Source: Haloactinospora alba
Lineage (GTDB): Bacteria; Actinomycetota; Actinomycetes; Streptosporangiales; Streptosporangiaceae
DNA length: 64,000 nt
Reading direction: 5' to 3'
Assembly: GCF_006717075.1 (NCBI RefSeq)
Contig: NZ_VFQC01000001.1
Location: forward strand, 2,775,501-2,839,500
In this document: in pieces, positions 42,367-54,127 of the stretch
Layout of the letters: each line of letters starts with the position of its first letter
Numbering within the stretch: the first letter of the stretch is position 1
Program-made: the position numbers and the translations under genes
Notes under the pieces: generated by a model
The model's input: only the letters and a program-made list of their open reading frames with translations
Databases searched by the model: none
Told to the model about the DNA's origin: nothing

Positions 42367-42528
42367 GTCCTGTTTTTGGACGCTGTTCGCCGCGAGCGGC
42401 GTCTCCGGTGCCGCCCGGCACGGCCGGTCAGGGAGGCGGAGCGGACCCTCCGCCGACCGACGGGAACGCCGCCGGGCGGTGTGCCGGGGCGGCGCGCAGC
42501 AGGACAAGCGCCCGAAAAACAGGCCCCA
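42364..42528. mobile_element. MITE-like inverted-repeat element, copy A (165 bp)
   Basis: The element begins at TAGGTCCTGTTTTTGG (42364) and ends near CGAAAAACAGGCCCCA (42528), giving imperfect terminal inverted repeats. Its outer and inner sequence matches copy B at 60406–60512 in reverse orientation, including a shared GCGAGCGGCGTCTCCGGTGC segment. Copy A has about 58 extra internal bases and a decayed right end. Its first three bases form the stop codon of the aminopeptidase gene. It is too short to encode a transposase. Confidence 0.75.
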
Positions 42529-43075
42529 GAGGCCGGTGAGCGGCGCCGTTCGTCATGATCGGAACCGCCGGTGCCGCGCCGGCACTGCCGAGGATCACGG
42601 CGGCACGGTTCCTCCGGCGACGGGAGGACACCGTCGGCACGGTTCCGGGACGACATACGGGAGGAGAGACCTCCACCGCCCGGGTCCATCCCCCGAACCA
42701 GCCGCTCGCGAGCGGTAACCCCGCCCGCGAGCGGCTGCGGCGTCTCGCCCCTCCACGGCACCGGTGAGCGCACCCGCGGGGCGGTGTCCGAACGGCGGGC
42801 GGCCCGGCCTCCCCAACCGCGCCACCCGCCCACGAACCGGCATGCAGCCGCCTCTTCGCCCCAGGAGGCGGCTTCCCCTTCCTGCCAGCCGTTTCGGATG
42901 TCCCCCGCTGCGCACCCGAACCTGACACACTGCATGTTCCCCACGGTGCCGTAACCGGAAAACTACTTTGTGTAACCTTCCGGACCTCTTAATGTACCAG
43001 TGGCCGCCGCTTGGGCCACCCGTCGATACCGAACGGTTATGCGTCCTTCGTCGGTCCGCTCGTAGGGTGGATGAC
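42529..43075. other. Long gene-free interval with hairpins
   Basis: No gene was found. It contains the perfect palindrome CCGCTCGCGAGCGG (42702–42715), with a related half at about 42723–42736 that could form a larger stem, and a terminator-like repeat at 42846–42873. The last 100 bases are lower in GC and probably hold the promoter of the adenosyltransferase; TAGGGT at 43063–43068 is a possible -10 box. Confidence 0.5.
42846..42873 (+). terminator. 9-bp perfect inverted repeat, terminator-like
   Basis: AGCCGCCTC (42846–42854) pairs with GAGGCGGCT (42865–42873) around a 10-base loop, followed by a pyrimidine-rich tract. No gene ends close upstream, so its role is unclear. Confidence 0.35.
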
Positions 43076-43675
43076 ATGACCAAGCAACGGGACACCGACA
43101 CTCCCGTCGTACTCTCCAAGATCTACACACGGGGCGGCGACGCGGGAAGCACGGCGCTGGGCGACATGAGCCGGACCACCAAGACCGACCCGCGTCTGGT
43201 CGCCTACGCCGACGTGGAGGAGGCCAACGCCGCGATCGGCACGGCCCTGGCGCTCGGCGACGTACCCGAGGAGATCCGCGCCCTGCTCGGCCGGGTGCAG
43301 AACGAACTGTTCGACCTCGGGGCCGACCTGTCCTGCCCTGTGACGGATGACCCGCCGTACCCGCCGCTGCGCGTGGAAGAGGCCTACATCGAACGCTTGG
43401 AGGAGGAGTGCGACTCCTACAACGCCGAGCTGCCGACGCTGCGTAGCTTCATCCTCCCCGGCGGCTCACCCGCGGTCGCCCTGATGCACAACGCGCGGGT
43501 CGTGACACGTCGGGCGGAACGCGGGGCGTGGGCGGCGATGGAGGACTACGGCGACAGCGTCAACCCGCTGACCGCCCGCTACCTGAACCGGCTGTCGGAC
43601 CTGTTGTTCGTGCTGTGCCGGGTTCTCGGCGAGGACGGCGAGCAGGTGCTGTGGAAACCGGGTGGGGAGCGTTAG
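43076..43675 (+). CDS. PduO-type cob(I)alamin adenosyltransferase
   Basis: This 199-residue protein transfers the adenosyl group of ATP to cob(I)alamin, making coenzyme B12. The N-terminal signature KIYTRGGDAGSTALGDMSR near residue 15 is the ATP-binding loop of the PduO/MMAB family. The helical bundle follows, with AYADVEEANAAIGTALAL, LGRVQNELFDLGADLSCPV, SFILPGGSPAVALMHNARVV and TRRAERGAW and RYLNRLSDLLFVLCRV at the C-terminus. ATG 43076 lies 7 bases after TAGGGT (43063–43068), suiting a leaderless message. Its position beside the ATP synthase and DUF2550 block is usual in actinomycetes. Confidence 0.95.
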   Translation: MTKQRDTDTPVVLSKIYTRGGDAGSTALGDMSRTTKTDPRLVAYADVEEANAAIGTALALGDVPEEIRALLGRVQNELFDLGADLSCPVTDDPPYPPLRVEEAYIERLEEECDSYNAELPTLRSFILPGGSPAVALMHNARVVTRRAERGAWAAMEDYGDSVNPLTARYLNRLSDLLFVLCRVLGEDGEQVLWKPGGER

Positions 43676-43688
43676 GGACGCCTGTCCC

Positions 43689-43985
43689 CTATCCTCGGTC
43701 GAGTTCCTGTTCCACCGCTTCGACCTTGTGGGTCAGTCCGTCGTCGACCCCCTCCCGGATGTCGGCCTTCAACGTCAGGCTGACCCGGTCGGAGTTCTCG
43801 CCCGCGGCCGCGACCGCGCGGCGCACGACGTCCATCACCTCGTCCCACTCGCCCTCGACGGTGGTGAACATCGCGTCGGTCCGGTTCGGCAGGCCGCTCT
43901 CGCGTACCACCTGCACCGCCCGGGCGACCTCGGGGGCGACGGACTCGCCGGTACCCATCGGAGTTACGGAGAATGCCACGATCAT
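43689..43985 (-). CDS. MTH1187 family thiamine-binding-type protein
   Basis: This 98-residue protein belongs to the MTH1187/YkoF-type family (UPF0045), ferredoxin-like proteins that bind thiamine or related small molecules. Typical segments are VAFSVTPMGTGESVAPEVAR at the start, SGLPNRTDAMFTTVEGEWDE in the middle and DRVSLTLKADIREG near the end. ATG 43985 is used. It converges on the adenosyltransferase gene, with 13 bases between the stops. It lies downstream of the palindrome that closes the ATP synthase–DUF2550 operon, so it is probably transcribed separately. Confidence 0.88.
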   Translation of the reverse strand: MIVAFSVTPMGTGESVAPEVARAVQVVRESGLPNRTDAMFTTVEGEWDEVMDVVRRAVAAAGENSDRVSLTLKADIREGVDDGLTHKVEAVEQELDRG

Positions 43986-44046
43986 GGGGCCAGCGTAACC
44001 GGAACCGCGCGCGCCGCGCAGGACCGACGCGAGCGGTTCCCGGCAC

Positions 44047-44082
44047 CGGACTCCCCCCGGTCCCGGGACCGGGGGGAGTCCG
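44047..44082 (-). terminator. Perfect 36-bp palindrome after DUF2550 gene
   Basis: Arms 44047–44064 and 44065–44082 are exact reverse complements with no unpaired loop bases. It lies 41 bases beyond the DUF2550 stop on the minus strand and probably terminates the ATP synthase operon. No T tract is present. Confidence 0.65.
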
Positions 44083-44123
44083 TGACGAACGGCGCGACCA
44101 GCGCCGCGTCCGTCGGACAGACC

Positions 44124-44597
44124 CTAGTGCCAGCTGGATCCGGGCGGTCGGGACTCCAACCAGGACAGGAACCCCGTCAGCGCCCCCTCGCTCATGGCGA
44201 TCTCCAGTGAGGCCTCCGTGGGCGGGGTGCCCTCCACCGACCAGCCGACCTCCAGCACGGTCACGTCGCTGGTGAGCTCGGCCAGGTCACGGGAGGTGGG
44301 GGAACGACGCCCCAACACAGTAAGACCGCGGCGCGACAGTTCCACTGTCGGCCGCGGCCAGAGCGAGAAAATACGGTACCAGCGCAGCTCGTCGGCGCCG
44401 TACCGTCCGAAACCGATACGCCAGGGACTGCGCGGACTGGGCTCGCGGACATAGCACTCCACGGCTCCCCCACCGTGTTCCAGCACCATGCGGCGGAGCG
44501 TCACCGCCACCAGTCCCAGCAGAGCCAGGGCAAGCAGGGCGAGCACCAGCCATTCGGCGATCTCGTACCACGGTTGGCCGGTCAGCAGCGCCCCCAC
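44124..44597 (-). CDS. DUF2550 membrane protein
   Basis: This 157-residue protein has one N-terminal membrane helix (WLVLALLALALLGLVAVTLR), then a cytoplasmic domain with GGGAVECYVREPSPRSPWRI, FGRYGADELRWYRIFSLWPR and PTVELSRRGLTVLGRR. This fits DUF2550, an actinobacterial family regularly found directly after atpC. It begins 23 bases past the atpC stop, so it is probably in the operon. Its function is unknown; conservation next to ATP synthase hints at a membrane-linked role. Confidence 0.9.
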   Translation of the reverse strand: MGALLTGQPWYEIAEWLVLALLALALLGLVAVTLRRMVLEHGGGAVECYVREPSPRSPWRIGFGRYGADELRWYRIFSLWPRPTVELSRRGLTVLGRRSPTSRDLAELTSDVTVLEVGWSVEGTPPTEASLEIAMSEGALTGFLSWLESRPPGSSWH

Positions 44598-44620
44598 TTG
44601 TACGTACCCCTTGCCGGTCC

Positions 44621-45028
44621 CTAAAGCGCCTCTGCTGCCTGCAGACGGCTGCGCGCCCGTTCCGCACGGGCCTGAGCCTCGGCGTCCTCCGCGCTGACAC
44701 CCGCGGATTCCGCCCCGTCCAACGCGACCTTGGCACGGTCCACGTCGATGTCCTCAGCGAGTTCGGCGATCTCAGCGAGGATCGAGACCCGGTTGTTCGC
44801 CATGGAGACGAACCCACCGTGCGCGGCGACCCGGACCTCGCCCGTCTCCCTGCCACCAAGGACCCGGACCACGGACCCCGGCGCCAGAAGCGCCATCACG
44901 GGGACGTGCCCGGGTTGCAGGCCGATCTCGCCGTCGGTCGTCTTGGCGATAACCATATCGCCTTCGCCCGCCCATATCTCGTTTTCGGGAGAGACGATCT
45001 CGACGAAAAGCTGTTGTGACACTGCCAC
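44621..45028 (-). CDS. atpC: ATP synthase subunit epsilon
   Basis: This 135-residue protein is the central-stalk ε subunit. The N-terminal β-sandwich shows FVEIVSPENEIWAGEGDMVI, IGLQPGHVPVMALLAPG and AAHGGFVSMANNRVSILAE, and the C-terminal helical hairpin (DIDVDRAKVALDGAE onward) can inhibit ATP hydrolysis. It is the last core gene of the operon, 63 bases after atpD. Confidence 0.95.
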   Translation of the reverse strand: MAVSQQLFVEIVSPENEIWAGEGDMVIAKTTDGEIGLQPGHVPVMALLAPGSVVRVLGGRETGEVRVAAHGGFVSMANNRVSILAEIAELAEDIDVDRAKVALDGAESAGVSAEDAEAQARAERARSRLQAAEAL

Positions 45029-45091
45029 AAACTCCCTAAGCTCGCGGGCGTCGCGCGGGGGCAGACCGTGGGCCCGCCCCCGCCAGCGCCT

Positions 45092-47457
<2,366 letters not shown>

Positions 47458-47460
47458 GTC

Positions 47461-49104
47461 CTACTTCCCGGCGCTCTTTGCGACCTTGATCGTGTCCTGG
47501 CCGACCTGGCTCTCCTCCAGCGCCTCGCTTTCCTCCTCAGCGCCGAGGATGGTGCCCTGGCTGGTTTCGAAGGACTGCTTGAACGTCTCGACGGCCTCCT
47601 TGAGGGCGTCGGCCGTCTCGTCCTCGAACTTGCCGCTCTCCCGGATGTTGTCCAGGACACCGGAGTGTTCGCGGGAGACGTAGTCCAGGAAGTCCGCCTC
47701 GAACCGCTGCACGTCCTCCACCGGAACGTCGTCCAGGTGGCCGGAGGTCCCCGCCCAGATGGAGACGGCTTCCTTCTCCATCGGGAACGGGTTGTACTGG
47801 TTCTGCTTGAGCAGCTCCATCAGCCGCTGACCGCGCTCCAGCTGCGCCTTGGACACCGAGTCCAGGTCCGAACCGAAGGCGGCGAACGCCTCCAGCTCGC
47901 GGTACTGGGCCAGACCCACACGCAGCGAACCGGTGACCTTCTTGACCGCCTTCGTCTGCGCGTCACCACCGACACGGGAGACGGACGTCCCGACGTTGAC
48001 CGCCGGCCGCTGCCCCTGGTTGAACAGCTCGGACTCCAGGAAGATCTGGCCGTCGGTGATGGAGATGACGTTGGTGGGGATGTAGGCCGAGATGTCGTTG
48101 GCCTTCGTCTCGATGATCGGCAGACCGGTCATCGAGCCCCCGCCCATCTCGTCGGAGAGCTTCGCGCAGCGCTCCAGGAGACGCGAGTGCAGGTAGAACA
48201 CGTCACCCGGGTAGGCCTCACGGCCCGGGGGACGGCGCAGCAGCAGGGACACCGCGCGGTAGGCCTCGGCCTGCTTCGTCAGGTCGTCGAAGACGACCAG
48301 CACGTGCTTGCCGTTGTACATCCAGTGCTGGCCGATCGCCGAACCCGTGTACGGGGCGATGTACTTGAAACCAGCGGGGTCGGAGGCGGGGGCGGCCACG
48401 ATGGTGGTGTAGTCCATCGCGCCGGCTTCCTCCAGCGCGCTGCGTACGCCGGCGATGGTCGAGCCCTTCTGGCCGATCGCGACGTAGACGCAGTGCACCT
48501 GCTTGTCGGGGTCCCCGGAATCCCAGTTGGACTTCTGGTTGATGATCGCGTCGATACCGATCGCGGTCTTGCCGGTCTGCCGGTCGCCGATGACCAGCTG
48601 CCGCTGGCCGCGGCCGATCGGCGTCATCGAGTCGATCGCCTTGATACCGGTCTGCATCGGCTCCTCGACCGGCTGGCGCTGCATCACCGACGGTGCCTGC
48701 AGCTCCAGTTCACGACGCTCGGTCGTCTCGATGTCACCCTGACCGTCGATCGGGCGACCCATCGGGTCGACGACGCGACCCAGGAAGTTGTCCCCGACCG
48801 GCACGGAGAGGACCTCCCCGGTGCGGCGCACCGTCTGGCCCTCTTCGATGTCGGTGAAGTCACCCAGGACAACGGCACCGATCTCACCGATCTCCAGGTT
48901 CTGGGCGATACCCAGCGTGCCGTCTTCGAATTCCAGCAGTTCGTTCGCCATCGCCGAGGGAAGGCCACCGATGCGGGCGATACCGTCACCGGAGTAGGTG
49001 ATGGTTCCGACCTCTTCCGCACGGGCGGTATCAGGCTCGTACGACTGGACGAAGCGCTGCAGCGCGTTCCGGATCTCCTCCGGCCGGATCGTCAGCTCCG
49101 CCAT
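47461..49104 (-). CDS. atpA: ATP synthase subunit alpha
   Basis: This 547-residue protein is the non-catalytic nucleotide-binding F1 subunit. The P-loop [18 protein letters not shown] lies near residue 170, with [17 protein letters not shown] and [20 protein letters not shown] downstream. The C-terminal tail after residue 515 ([18 protein letters not shown]) is acidic and extended, as in other actinomycetes, where it can limit ATP hydrolysis. Confidence 0.98.
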   Translation of the reverse strand: MAELTIRPEEIRNALQRFVQSYEPDTARAEEVGTITYSGDGIARIGGLPSAMANELLEFEDGTLGIAQNLEIGEIGAVVLGDFTDIEEGQTVRRTGEVLSVPVGDNFLGRVVDPMGRPIDGQGDIETTERRELELQAPSVMQRQPVEEPMQTGIKAIDSMTPIGRGQRQLVIGDRQTGKTAIGIDAIINQKSNWDSGDPDKQVHCVYVAIGQKGSTIAGVRSALEEAGAMDYTTIVAAPASDPAGFKYIAPYTGSAIGQHWMYNGKHVLVVFDDLTKQAEAYRAVSLLLRRPPGREAYPGDVFYLHSRLLERCAKLSDEMGGGSMTGLPIIETKANDISAYIPTNVISITDGQIFLESELFNQGQRPAVNVGTSVSRVGGDAQTKAVKKVTGSLRVGLAQYRELEAFAAFGSDLDSVSKAQLERGQRLMELLKQNQYNPFPMEKEAVSIWAGTSGHLDDVPVEDVQRFEADFLDYVSREHSGVLDNIRESGKFEDETADALKEAVETFKQSFETSQGTILGAEEESEALEESQVGQDTIKVAKSAGK

Positions 49105-49180
49105 CTCTCGTATGTCCTTGCTCTCGTGTTGCGCCGCGTTCCCCGGCGCAGGTGTGTTTTGCGTTGGGGATTCGTCGCGT

Positions 49181-49990
49181 TCAGCCGGCCAACCGCCGCC
49201 GGACCTCAGCGAGCCTCCCGGCGATCGTGCCGTCGATGACCTCGTCGCCCACGTGGATGGACATTCCCCCCACGACCTGCGGGTCGACGTCGATATTCAG
49301 GTGCATGGTCCGGCCGTAGCGCCGGGTCAGTACGGTCTGGAGCCGCTCCTGCTGCTGCGCACTGAGCGGGGCGGCGGTGCGCACCACCGCCACGTAACGC
49401 TGCGCGCGTTCGGCTACGAGCTGCCCGTAGTGCTCCAGCCCCTGTTCCAGCTTACGTCCCCGTGGCCGGGTCACCGCCTCGGTGACCAGCTCGAGTGTGG
49501 ACGCGTTGGTCTTGCCGGAGAGCAGGTCCTGCACCAGGGCCCGCTTGCCTTCGGCGGTGGTGCCCTCCGCCGTGAGTGCCGCGCGCAGTTCCGGTTCCGC
49601 CTCGACGATGCGACGGAACCGGAACAGCTCGTCCTCCAGCTCGCCGAGACGCTGTTCGTTCTCGACACTGGCGACCGTGGCGTAGACCGCCATCCGTTCG
49701 GCGGCGTCCACCATGTCCCGGCTCCTGGACCATTCGGCCCGTACGATATCGCAGGCCACAAGCACCGTGGCCGGCGATACCCGGGACTCCAGCAGCTCGG
49801 AGACCAGGCCGGACTTGCTGTCCGCGTCGTTGGCGGGTTCCGCCAACCACCGGCGCAGGGACCTCTCCTCCCCCAGCAGGGCCACGACCTCGAACAGTTC
49901 GTGCCCCAGCGTGGCGGCGTTCGCCGACGGGAGGATGTCGTCCAGGCGCCGGGTGACCGCGTCCAGTGACCTGCGGCTGATCCCACGCAT
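49181..49990 (-). CDS. atpH: ATP synthase subunit delta
   Basis: This 269-residue δ subunit connects F1 to the peripheral stalk. It is longer than the E. coli type (177 residues) because of an added N-terminal helical region ([19 protein letters not shown]), typical of actinomycetes. The conserved C-terminal part includes [19 protein letters not shown] and [20 protein letters not shown]. Its ATG shares one base with the atpF stop (TGATG). Confidence 0.95.
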   Translation of the reverse strand: MRGISRRSLDAVTRRLDDILPSANAATLGHELFEVVALLGEERSLRRWLAEPANDADSKSGLVSELLESRVSPATVLVACDIVRAEWSRSRDMVDAAERMAVYATVASVENEQRLGELEDELFRFRRIVEAEPELRAALTAEGTTAEGKRALVQDLLSGKTNASTLELVTEAVTRPRGRKLEQGLEHYGQLVAERAQRYVAVVRTAAPLSAQQQERLQTVLTRRYGRTMHLNIDVDPQVVGGMSIHVGDEVIDGTIAGRLAEVRRRLAG

Positions 49991-50532
49991 CAGCGCACCT
50001 CTGCCTGTTGGCGTGTTCCCTCGCCCTGTTCCAGTTCGTCCAGGAACCGGTCGATCACCCGGTTCTGGGCCGCGTCATCGTCGAGGGTCTCCCCCACGAT
50101 GCGTTCGGCGAGGTCGGTGGAGAGCGTGCCGATCTCCGCCCGCAGCTGCGCGAGGGCCTGTTGGCGGTCCGCCTCGAGCTGGGCGTGCCCGTTCTCGATG
50201 ATGCGGTTGGCCTCCGTCTGGGCCTCCTCACGCGCCTCGGCGATGATGGCGGCACGCTGCTCTTTGGCCTTCTCCACCTCTTGCGCGTACTGCCGGTGAG
50301 CTTCCTCGAGCTTCAGCCGGTACTGCTCGCGAACCTCCTCGGCCTCGGCCTCGGCCTTCCTCGCACGCTCGATGCCACCCTCGATCTGGTTGGCACGCTC
50401 GTCCAGGGCCGAGGTGATCTTCGGCCACATCTTGGTGACGACGCCGAAGATGAGGAGGAAGGCGATGAGGCCGAAAGTGAATTCGTCCCAGTGGATCCGT
50501 AGGACGTTGCCTTGTTCGGCTGCCAAGATCAT
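49990..50532 (-). CDS. atpF: ATP synthase subunit b
   Basis: This 180-residue protein has one N-terminal membrane helix (FTFGLIAFLLIFGVVTKMWP), followed by a long charged helix (ALDERANQIEGGIERARKAE onward) that forms the peripheral stalk dimer. The ATG at 50532 is preferred, since AAGGG is then 9 bases upstream; the ATG at 50541 would have no spacing. The stop overlaps atpH. Confidence 0.95.
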   Translation of the reverse strand: MILAAEQGNVLRIHWDEFTFGLIAFLLIFGVVTKMWPKITSALDERANQIEGGIERARKAEAEAEEVREQYRLKLEEAHRQYAQEVEKAKEQRAAIIAEAREEAQTEANRIIENGHAQLEADRQQALAQLRAEIGTLSTDLAERIVGETLDDDAAQNRVIDRFLDELEQGEGTRQQAEVR

Positions 50533-50574
50533 GGCTGGCATCCCTTCGCGTCCGGATTGACCGTGTGGGCTTCG

Positions 50575-50844
<270 letters not shown>

Positions 50845-50877
50845 TTACCGGATAGGGGTCTCAAGCGCGCGCACGCC

Positions 50878-51744
50878 CTAGTGCGCGCCCTCCATGGCCT
50901 CACCGAGGTAAATGGAGGACAGCAGGATGAACACGTATGCCTGCACGGCCATGATGAACAGTTCGAAAACGGTGAACAGCAGGAAGCCGATCAGGGCGAT
51001 CCCCGAGTAGCCCACGGAGACCGCGCCCAACAGCGGCCCCATGGCCGTCGTGGGATTGAACATGTAGAAGCCGGCCGCGGCGAAGACCGCCAGCAGCAGG
51101 TGCCCCGCGAACATGGTCGCGAACAGACGGACCGAGTGAGTCAGCGGGCGGATGATGAAGTTGGAGAGTGCCTCGATCGGCACCACCAGGGGAAGGATCC
51201 ACGCCGGAACACCGCTGGGGACCAGCCGGGCCTTGAAGTGGGCTCCCGCGCCGTGTGTGCGGATCCCGACGGCGTTCCACAGCACGAAGACGAACAGTGC
51301 CAGGACCGCCGGGAACGCCAGGTTGGACGTCACCGGGAGCTGGAGCCCGGGGATGATCCCCATGAGGTTCATGGCGAAGATGAACAGGAACAGGGTCACC
51401 ATCAGGGGCAGGAACTTGTCCCCAGCCTTGCCCATGGTCGTACGGGTGACCTGGTCGCGGATGAAGGAGACCAGGAGCTCGGCTACGCTCTGCCGCCGGC
51501 TGGGGACGACCGTGGCCTTGCGGGTGGTGAAGTACCAGAACCCGATCACCACGAGTGCCGAGATCACCAGCACCAGCGCGTACTTGGTGATACCCGACGA
51601 GAGCGGAAGACCGAAGTCGATCCACGGTGCCGGGAAGAACAGGTCAGTGCCAGGAGCTTCGAATCCGCAGCCCTGCTGGTTGAAGATATGCGGCTCGGGG
51701 CAGTCTCCACCTGCGGCGGCTACAGTGCGCACGTCAGCACTCAC
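50878..51744 (-). CDS. atpB: ATP synthase subunit a
   Basis: This 288-residue membrane protein carries the proton half-channels. The essential Arg is in the LTHSVRLFATMFAGH helix near residue 205. Other conserved helices include FLPLMVTLFLFIFAMNLMGI and ALIGFLLFTVFELFIMAVQA. I chose GTG 51744, with AAAGG upstream, over a TTG 30 bases earlier. A short Cys-containing extracytoplasmic N-terminus (GGDCPEPHIFNQQGCGF) precedes the membrane part. Confidence 0.95.
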   Translation of the reverse strand: MSADVRTVAAAGGDCPEPHIFNQQGCGFEAPGTDLFFPAPWIDFGLPLSSGITKYALVLVISALVVIGFWYFTTRKATVVPSRRQSVAELLVSFIRDQVTRTTMGKAGDKFLPLMVTLFLFIFAMNLMGIIPGLQLPVTSNLAFPAVLALFVFVLWNAVGIRTHGAGAHFKARLVPSGVPAWILPLVVPIEALSNFIIRPLTHSVRLFATMFAGHLLLAVFAAAGFYMFNPTTAMGPLLGAVSVGYSGIALIGFLLFTVFELFIMAVQAYVFILLSSIYLGEAMEGAH

Positions 51745-51837
51745 GGCGAACCCTTTCGTCGTGACGCAACTCAAACCTCGATATATCAGGCGGTACCGCG
51801 CCGCTCTGGGGGAGAGGCTGGTTACCGGGCTGGATGG

Positions 51838-52053
51838 TCAGGACCGGACGTACTGGGCGATGATCAGATAGATCCCACCGGCCAGGCCCAGGAGCATGCC
51901 GATTGGCAGGAAGAGCGTGGCGAAACCGAGCATCCGGTCCGCCAGCCACCCCAGGCCGCCCCAGAAGGCCAGACCTCCCAGCAGATACGAGACGACCGTA
52001 ACCGCGTTGGCGCGCGGCGCGTCGTTGCCGCCCGCGCCCGAACGACCGTTCAT
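51838..52053 (-). CDS. AtpZ/AtpI-like small membrane protein
   Basis: This 71-residue protein has two membrane helices (VVSYLLGGLAFWGGLGWLA and TLFLPIGMLLGLAGGIYLII) joined by DRMLGFA, matching the AtpZ/AtpI group that accompanies Fo genes and assists c-ring assembly or Mg/Ca supply. ATG 52053 follows CGGAGCGAG and is preferred over the longer frame to 52113. It lies between atpI and atpB. Confidence 0.85.
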   Translation of the reverse strand: MNGRSGAGGNDAPRANAVTVVSYLLGGLAFWGGLGWLADRMLGFATLFLPIGMLLGLAGGIYLIIAQYVRS

Positions 52054-52113
52054 CTCGCTCCGGAACATAGCAGTAGGTGAATCTGGTTCGCACACCACCC
52101 CACGGCCTCGCAT

Positions 52114-52551
52114 TCACCGCTCCTCCTCGAGGGCAGGGCCCGCCTCCGGCGTGCTCCGCGCGGGTTCCACGTAGGGACGCTTCACCCGGACGTTGGCGAC
52201 CGCCTGCCCCGCGAGCCAGACGATGACGCAGGCGAGCGAGGTCAGGGCGAAAGCAGTGCCGTTGAGGACCGCGGTGCCTTTGAACAGGACCAGCGCAATC
52301 GCCAGTATCCCGACCTTCGTCGTGTACACGAGGAAGGCCACGGGAAGCATCAACTGGGGATTCCGCTCCCCCGTCCACGCGATGACCACCGCGGACACGG
52401 CGAAGAACCCGAGGATCAGCGCCGTTCCCGCGACGACACCGGCAACGCCCGCTACTCCCGCCGTGAACGCGGCGACGATCGTGGCGACCGTGCCCGCGAC
52501 GGCGGTCGGAATCGCGGCGCCGCGGATAATCCGGGCGTCGTGTTCCTGCAT
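52114..52551 (-). CDS. atpI: ATP synthase protein I-like membrane protein
   Basis: This 145-residue protein has four hydrophobic segments (for example AAIPTAVAGTVATIVAAFTA, GTALILGFFAVSAVVIAW, PVAFLVYTTKVGILAIALVL) with a charged C-terminal tail. It is the first gene of the ATP synthase operon in actinomycetes, annotated as protein I. A Rex-like operator lies 38 bases before its ATG. Confidence 0.85.
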   Translation of the reverse strand: MQEHDARIIRGAAIPTAVAGTVATIVAAFTAGVAGVAGVVAGTALILGFFAVSAVVIAWTGERNPQLMLPVAFLVYTTKVGILAIALVLFKGTAVLNGTAFALTSLACVIVWLAGQAVANVRVKRPYVEPARSTPEAGPALEEER

Positions 52552-52588
52552 AGGGAAGCTCCGGTGGCTGCATTCGTGGGGTGCTTGC

Positions 52589-52606
52589 TCGTGAAAGCTA
52601 TCACAA
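52589..52606 (-). promoter_or_regulatory. Rex-like operator upstream of the ATP synthase operon
   Basis: Read on the minus strand this is TTGTGATAGCTTTCACGA, an inverted repeat (TTGTGA, 6 bases, TCACGA). It closely resembles the Rex operator consensus of Streptomyces (TTGTGAA-N4-TTCACAA). Rex senses NADH/NAD+ and represses respiratory genes when NADH is high. Its place 38 bases before atpI fits control of the operon. The call rests on consensus similarity only. Confidence 0.6.
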
Positions 52607-52777
52607 GGTTTTCGGCGCTCGTTCCCCCGTGTCCGTTACGTCCACCTTGAGAACACCCAAACTGCCCAAAAAATCGGGCAATACACCCCATATTGGATAT
52701 ATCACCGCGAAGGGGATTCCGTTGCCTGCCTGCGCGGACGGCGACAGCGCACCCGGGCCCGGTTCCGGAGGGCAGCC

Positions 52778-54001
52778 CTACTGCCCGCCCGAGGACGGGG
52801 CCTTTCCGGAAACGGAACAGGAGCCGGAACCGAAACCCCGGTAACGGCGCCGCCAACGCTGCCACCGCGGCAACGTGATGAGTGCCACCGCGCACGCCGC
52901 CACCAGCGTGGTCACCGCCAACACCATGTAGGGAGCGTTGAAGACCGACAGTGACACGGACGCGAACGCGATGATCGCCGCCCACAGGTACATCAGCAGC
53001 ACCGCCCTGGCGTGGGAGTGCCCCAGTTCCAGCAGCCGGTGGTGCAGGTGCTTCTTGTCCGGGGCGAACGGCGACTTCCCCGCCATGGTGCGGCGCACCA
53101 CCGCCAGTGTCAGGTCCGCCAGCGGGAGCGCCAGCACCAGCAGCGGCAACAGCACCGGAAGGAAGATCACGAGGGCGTGGTCGCTCCCGATGCTCTCCGC
53201 GGCCTCCCCCGTCGGCACGCTGACCGCGCCCTGCTCCCCCCGCTCCCTGGTCGCGGGCTCGGGGATGAACTGGCCGGTCACGGTGATCGTGATCGATGTC
53301 ATAAGCAGACCGAGCAGCATCGACCCGGTGTCGCCCATGAACACCCGCGCGGGGTGGAAGTTGTGTCCGAGGAAACCGATGCACACGCCGGCGAGGATGA
53401 TCGCGATCATCGCCGGGTAGGACTGCCGCTCGTAGCCCTGGTCCACGGCCGCCACGTAGTAGTAGGCGAAGAACGCGAAGGCCGAGATCGCCACGATTCC
53501 CGCAGCGAGGCCGTCCAGACCGTCGGCGAAGTTGACCGCGTTGATGGTCACCACGATCAGCATGATCGAGATCACCGCGCCCAACCACGGCCCCAGGGAG
53601 AGCTGGGTCGTCGGCAGGGGGAGCCACAGCATCTCCACGCCGCGCCACACCAGGATCCCCGCGGCCGCGGTCTGGCCGGCGAGTTTGGCCACGGGCCCGA
53701 TGCCCCACTTGTCGTCGACGACGCCGATGACCGTGATGAGACCGCCGGCCAGCAGCAGTCCCTCCCAGGTGTCGGTGTTGAAAACACCCCGCAGGTGCGG
53801 CAGCTGCGCGGAGACCAGCAGCGCGGCGGCGAACCCGCCGTAGATCGCGATCCCGCCCATGCGCGGCACCGGCTCCGTGTGCACGTCACGGTCCCGCACG
53901 GGAGGTGCGGCCCCGAAGGCGACAGCCGCCCGCCGCACGGCGGGAGTCAACAGGTACGTGACCGCCACGGCGATGACGAAAGTGAGCGCGTACTCACGCA
54001 C
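52778..54001 (-). CDS. wecA: UDP-GlcNAc:undecaprenyl-phosphate GlcNAc-1-P transferase (WecA/MraY family)
   Basis: This 407-residue polytopic membrane enzyme starts lipid-linked glycan synthesis. Family motifs are present: GVVDDKWGIGPVAKLAGQ with the DD pair, VTINAVNFADGLDGLAAGIV with catalytic Asp residues, FMGDTGSMLLG, and the FAPDKKHLHHRLLELGHS loop. About ten membrane helices are visible. The HLHHRLL loop suits WecA/TagO more than MraY. GTG 54001 is used. A Gly/Ser/Pro tail follows the last helix. Confidence 0.93.
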   Translation of the reverse strand: MREYALTFVIAVAVTYLLTPAVRRAAVAFGAAPPVRDRDVHTEPVPRMGGIAIYGGFAAALLVSAQLPHLRGVFNTDTWEGLLLAGGLITVIGVVDDKWGIGPVAKLAGQTAAAGILVWRGVEMLWLPLPTTQLSLGPWLGAVISIMLIVVTINAVNFADGLDGLAAGIVAISAFAFFAYYYVAAVDQGYERQSYPAMIAIILAGVCIGFLGHNFHPARVFMGDTGSMLLGLLMTSITITVTGQFIPEPATRERGEQGAVSVPTGEAAESIGSDHALVIFLPVLLPLLVLALPLADLTLAVVRRTMAGKSPFAPDKKHLHHRLLELGHSHARAVLLMYLWAAIIAFASVSLSVFNAPYMVLAVTTLVAACAVALITLPRWQRWRRRYRGFGSGSCSVSGKAPSSGGQ

Positions 54002-54127
54002 GGCGTATCCGGGATCCTTCGGCTCGCACGGCTGTCCCGGCGGGGCCGGCAGCCGTGATTACTGTCTCGAACGCTCCGAACGTAGCACTCCGCGCCGGTT
54101 GACGCCCGCCGAGCACCTCCCGTGCCG

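Noticed and set aside
52664-52679. Intrinsic terminator after wecA (GCCC...GGGC around an A/T run)
   Set aside because: The stem is only four base pairs, with the A/T run inside the loop, which is too weak to call.
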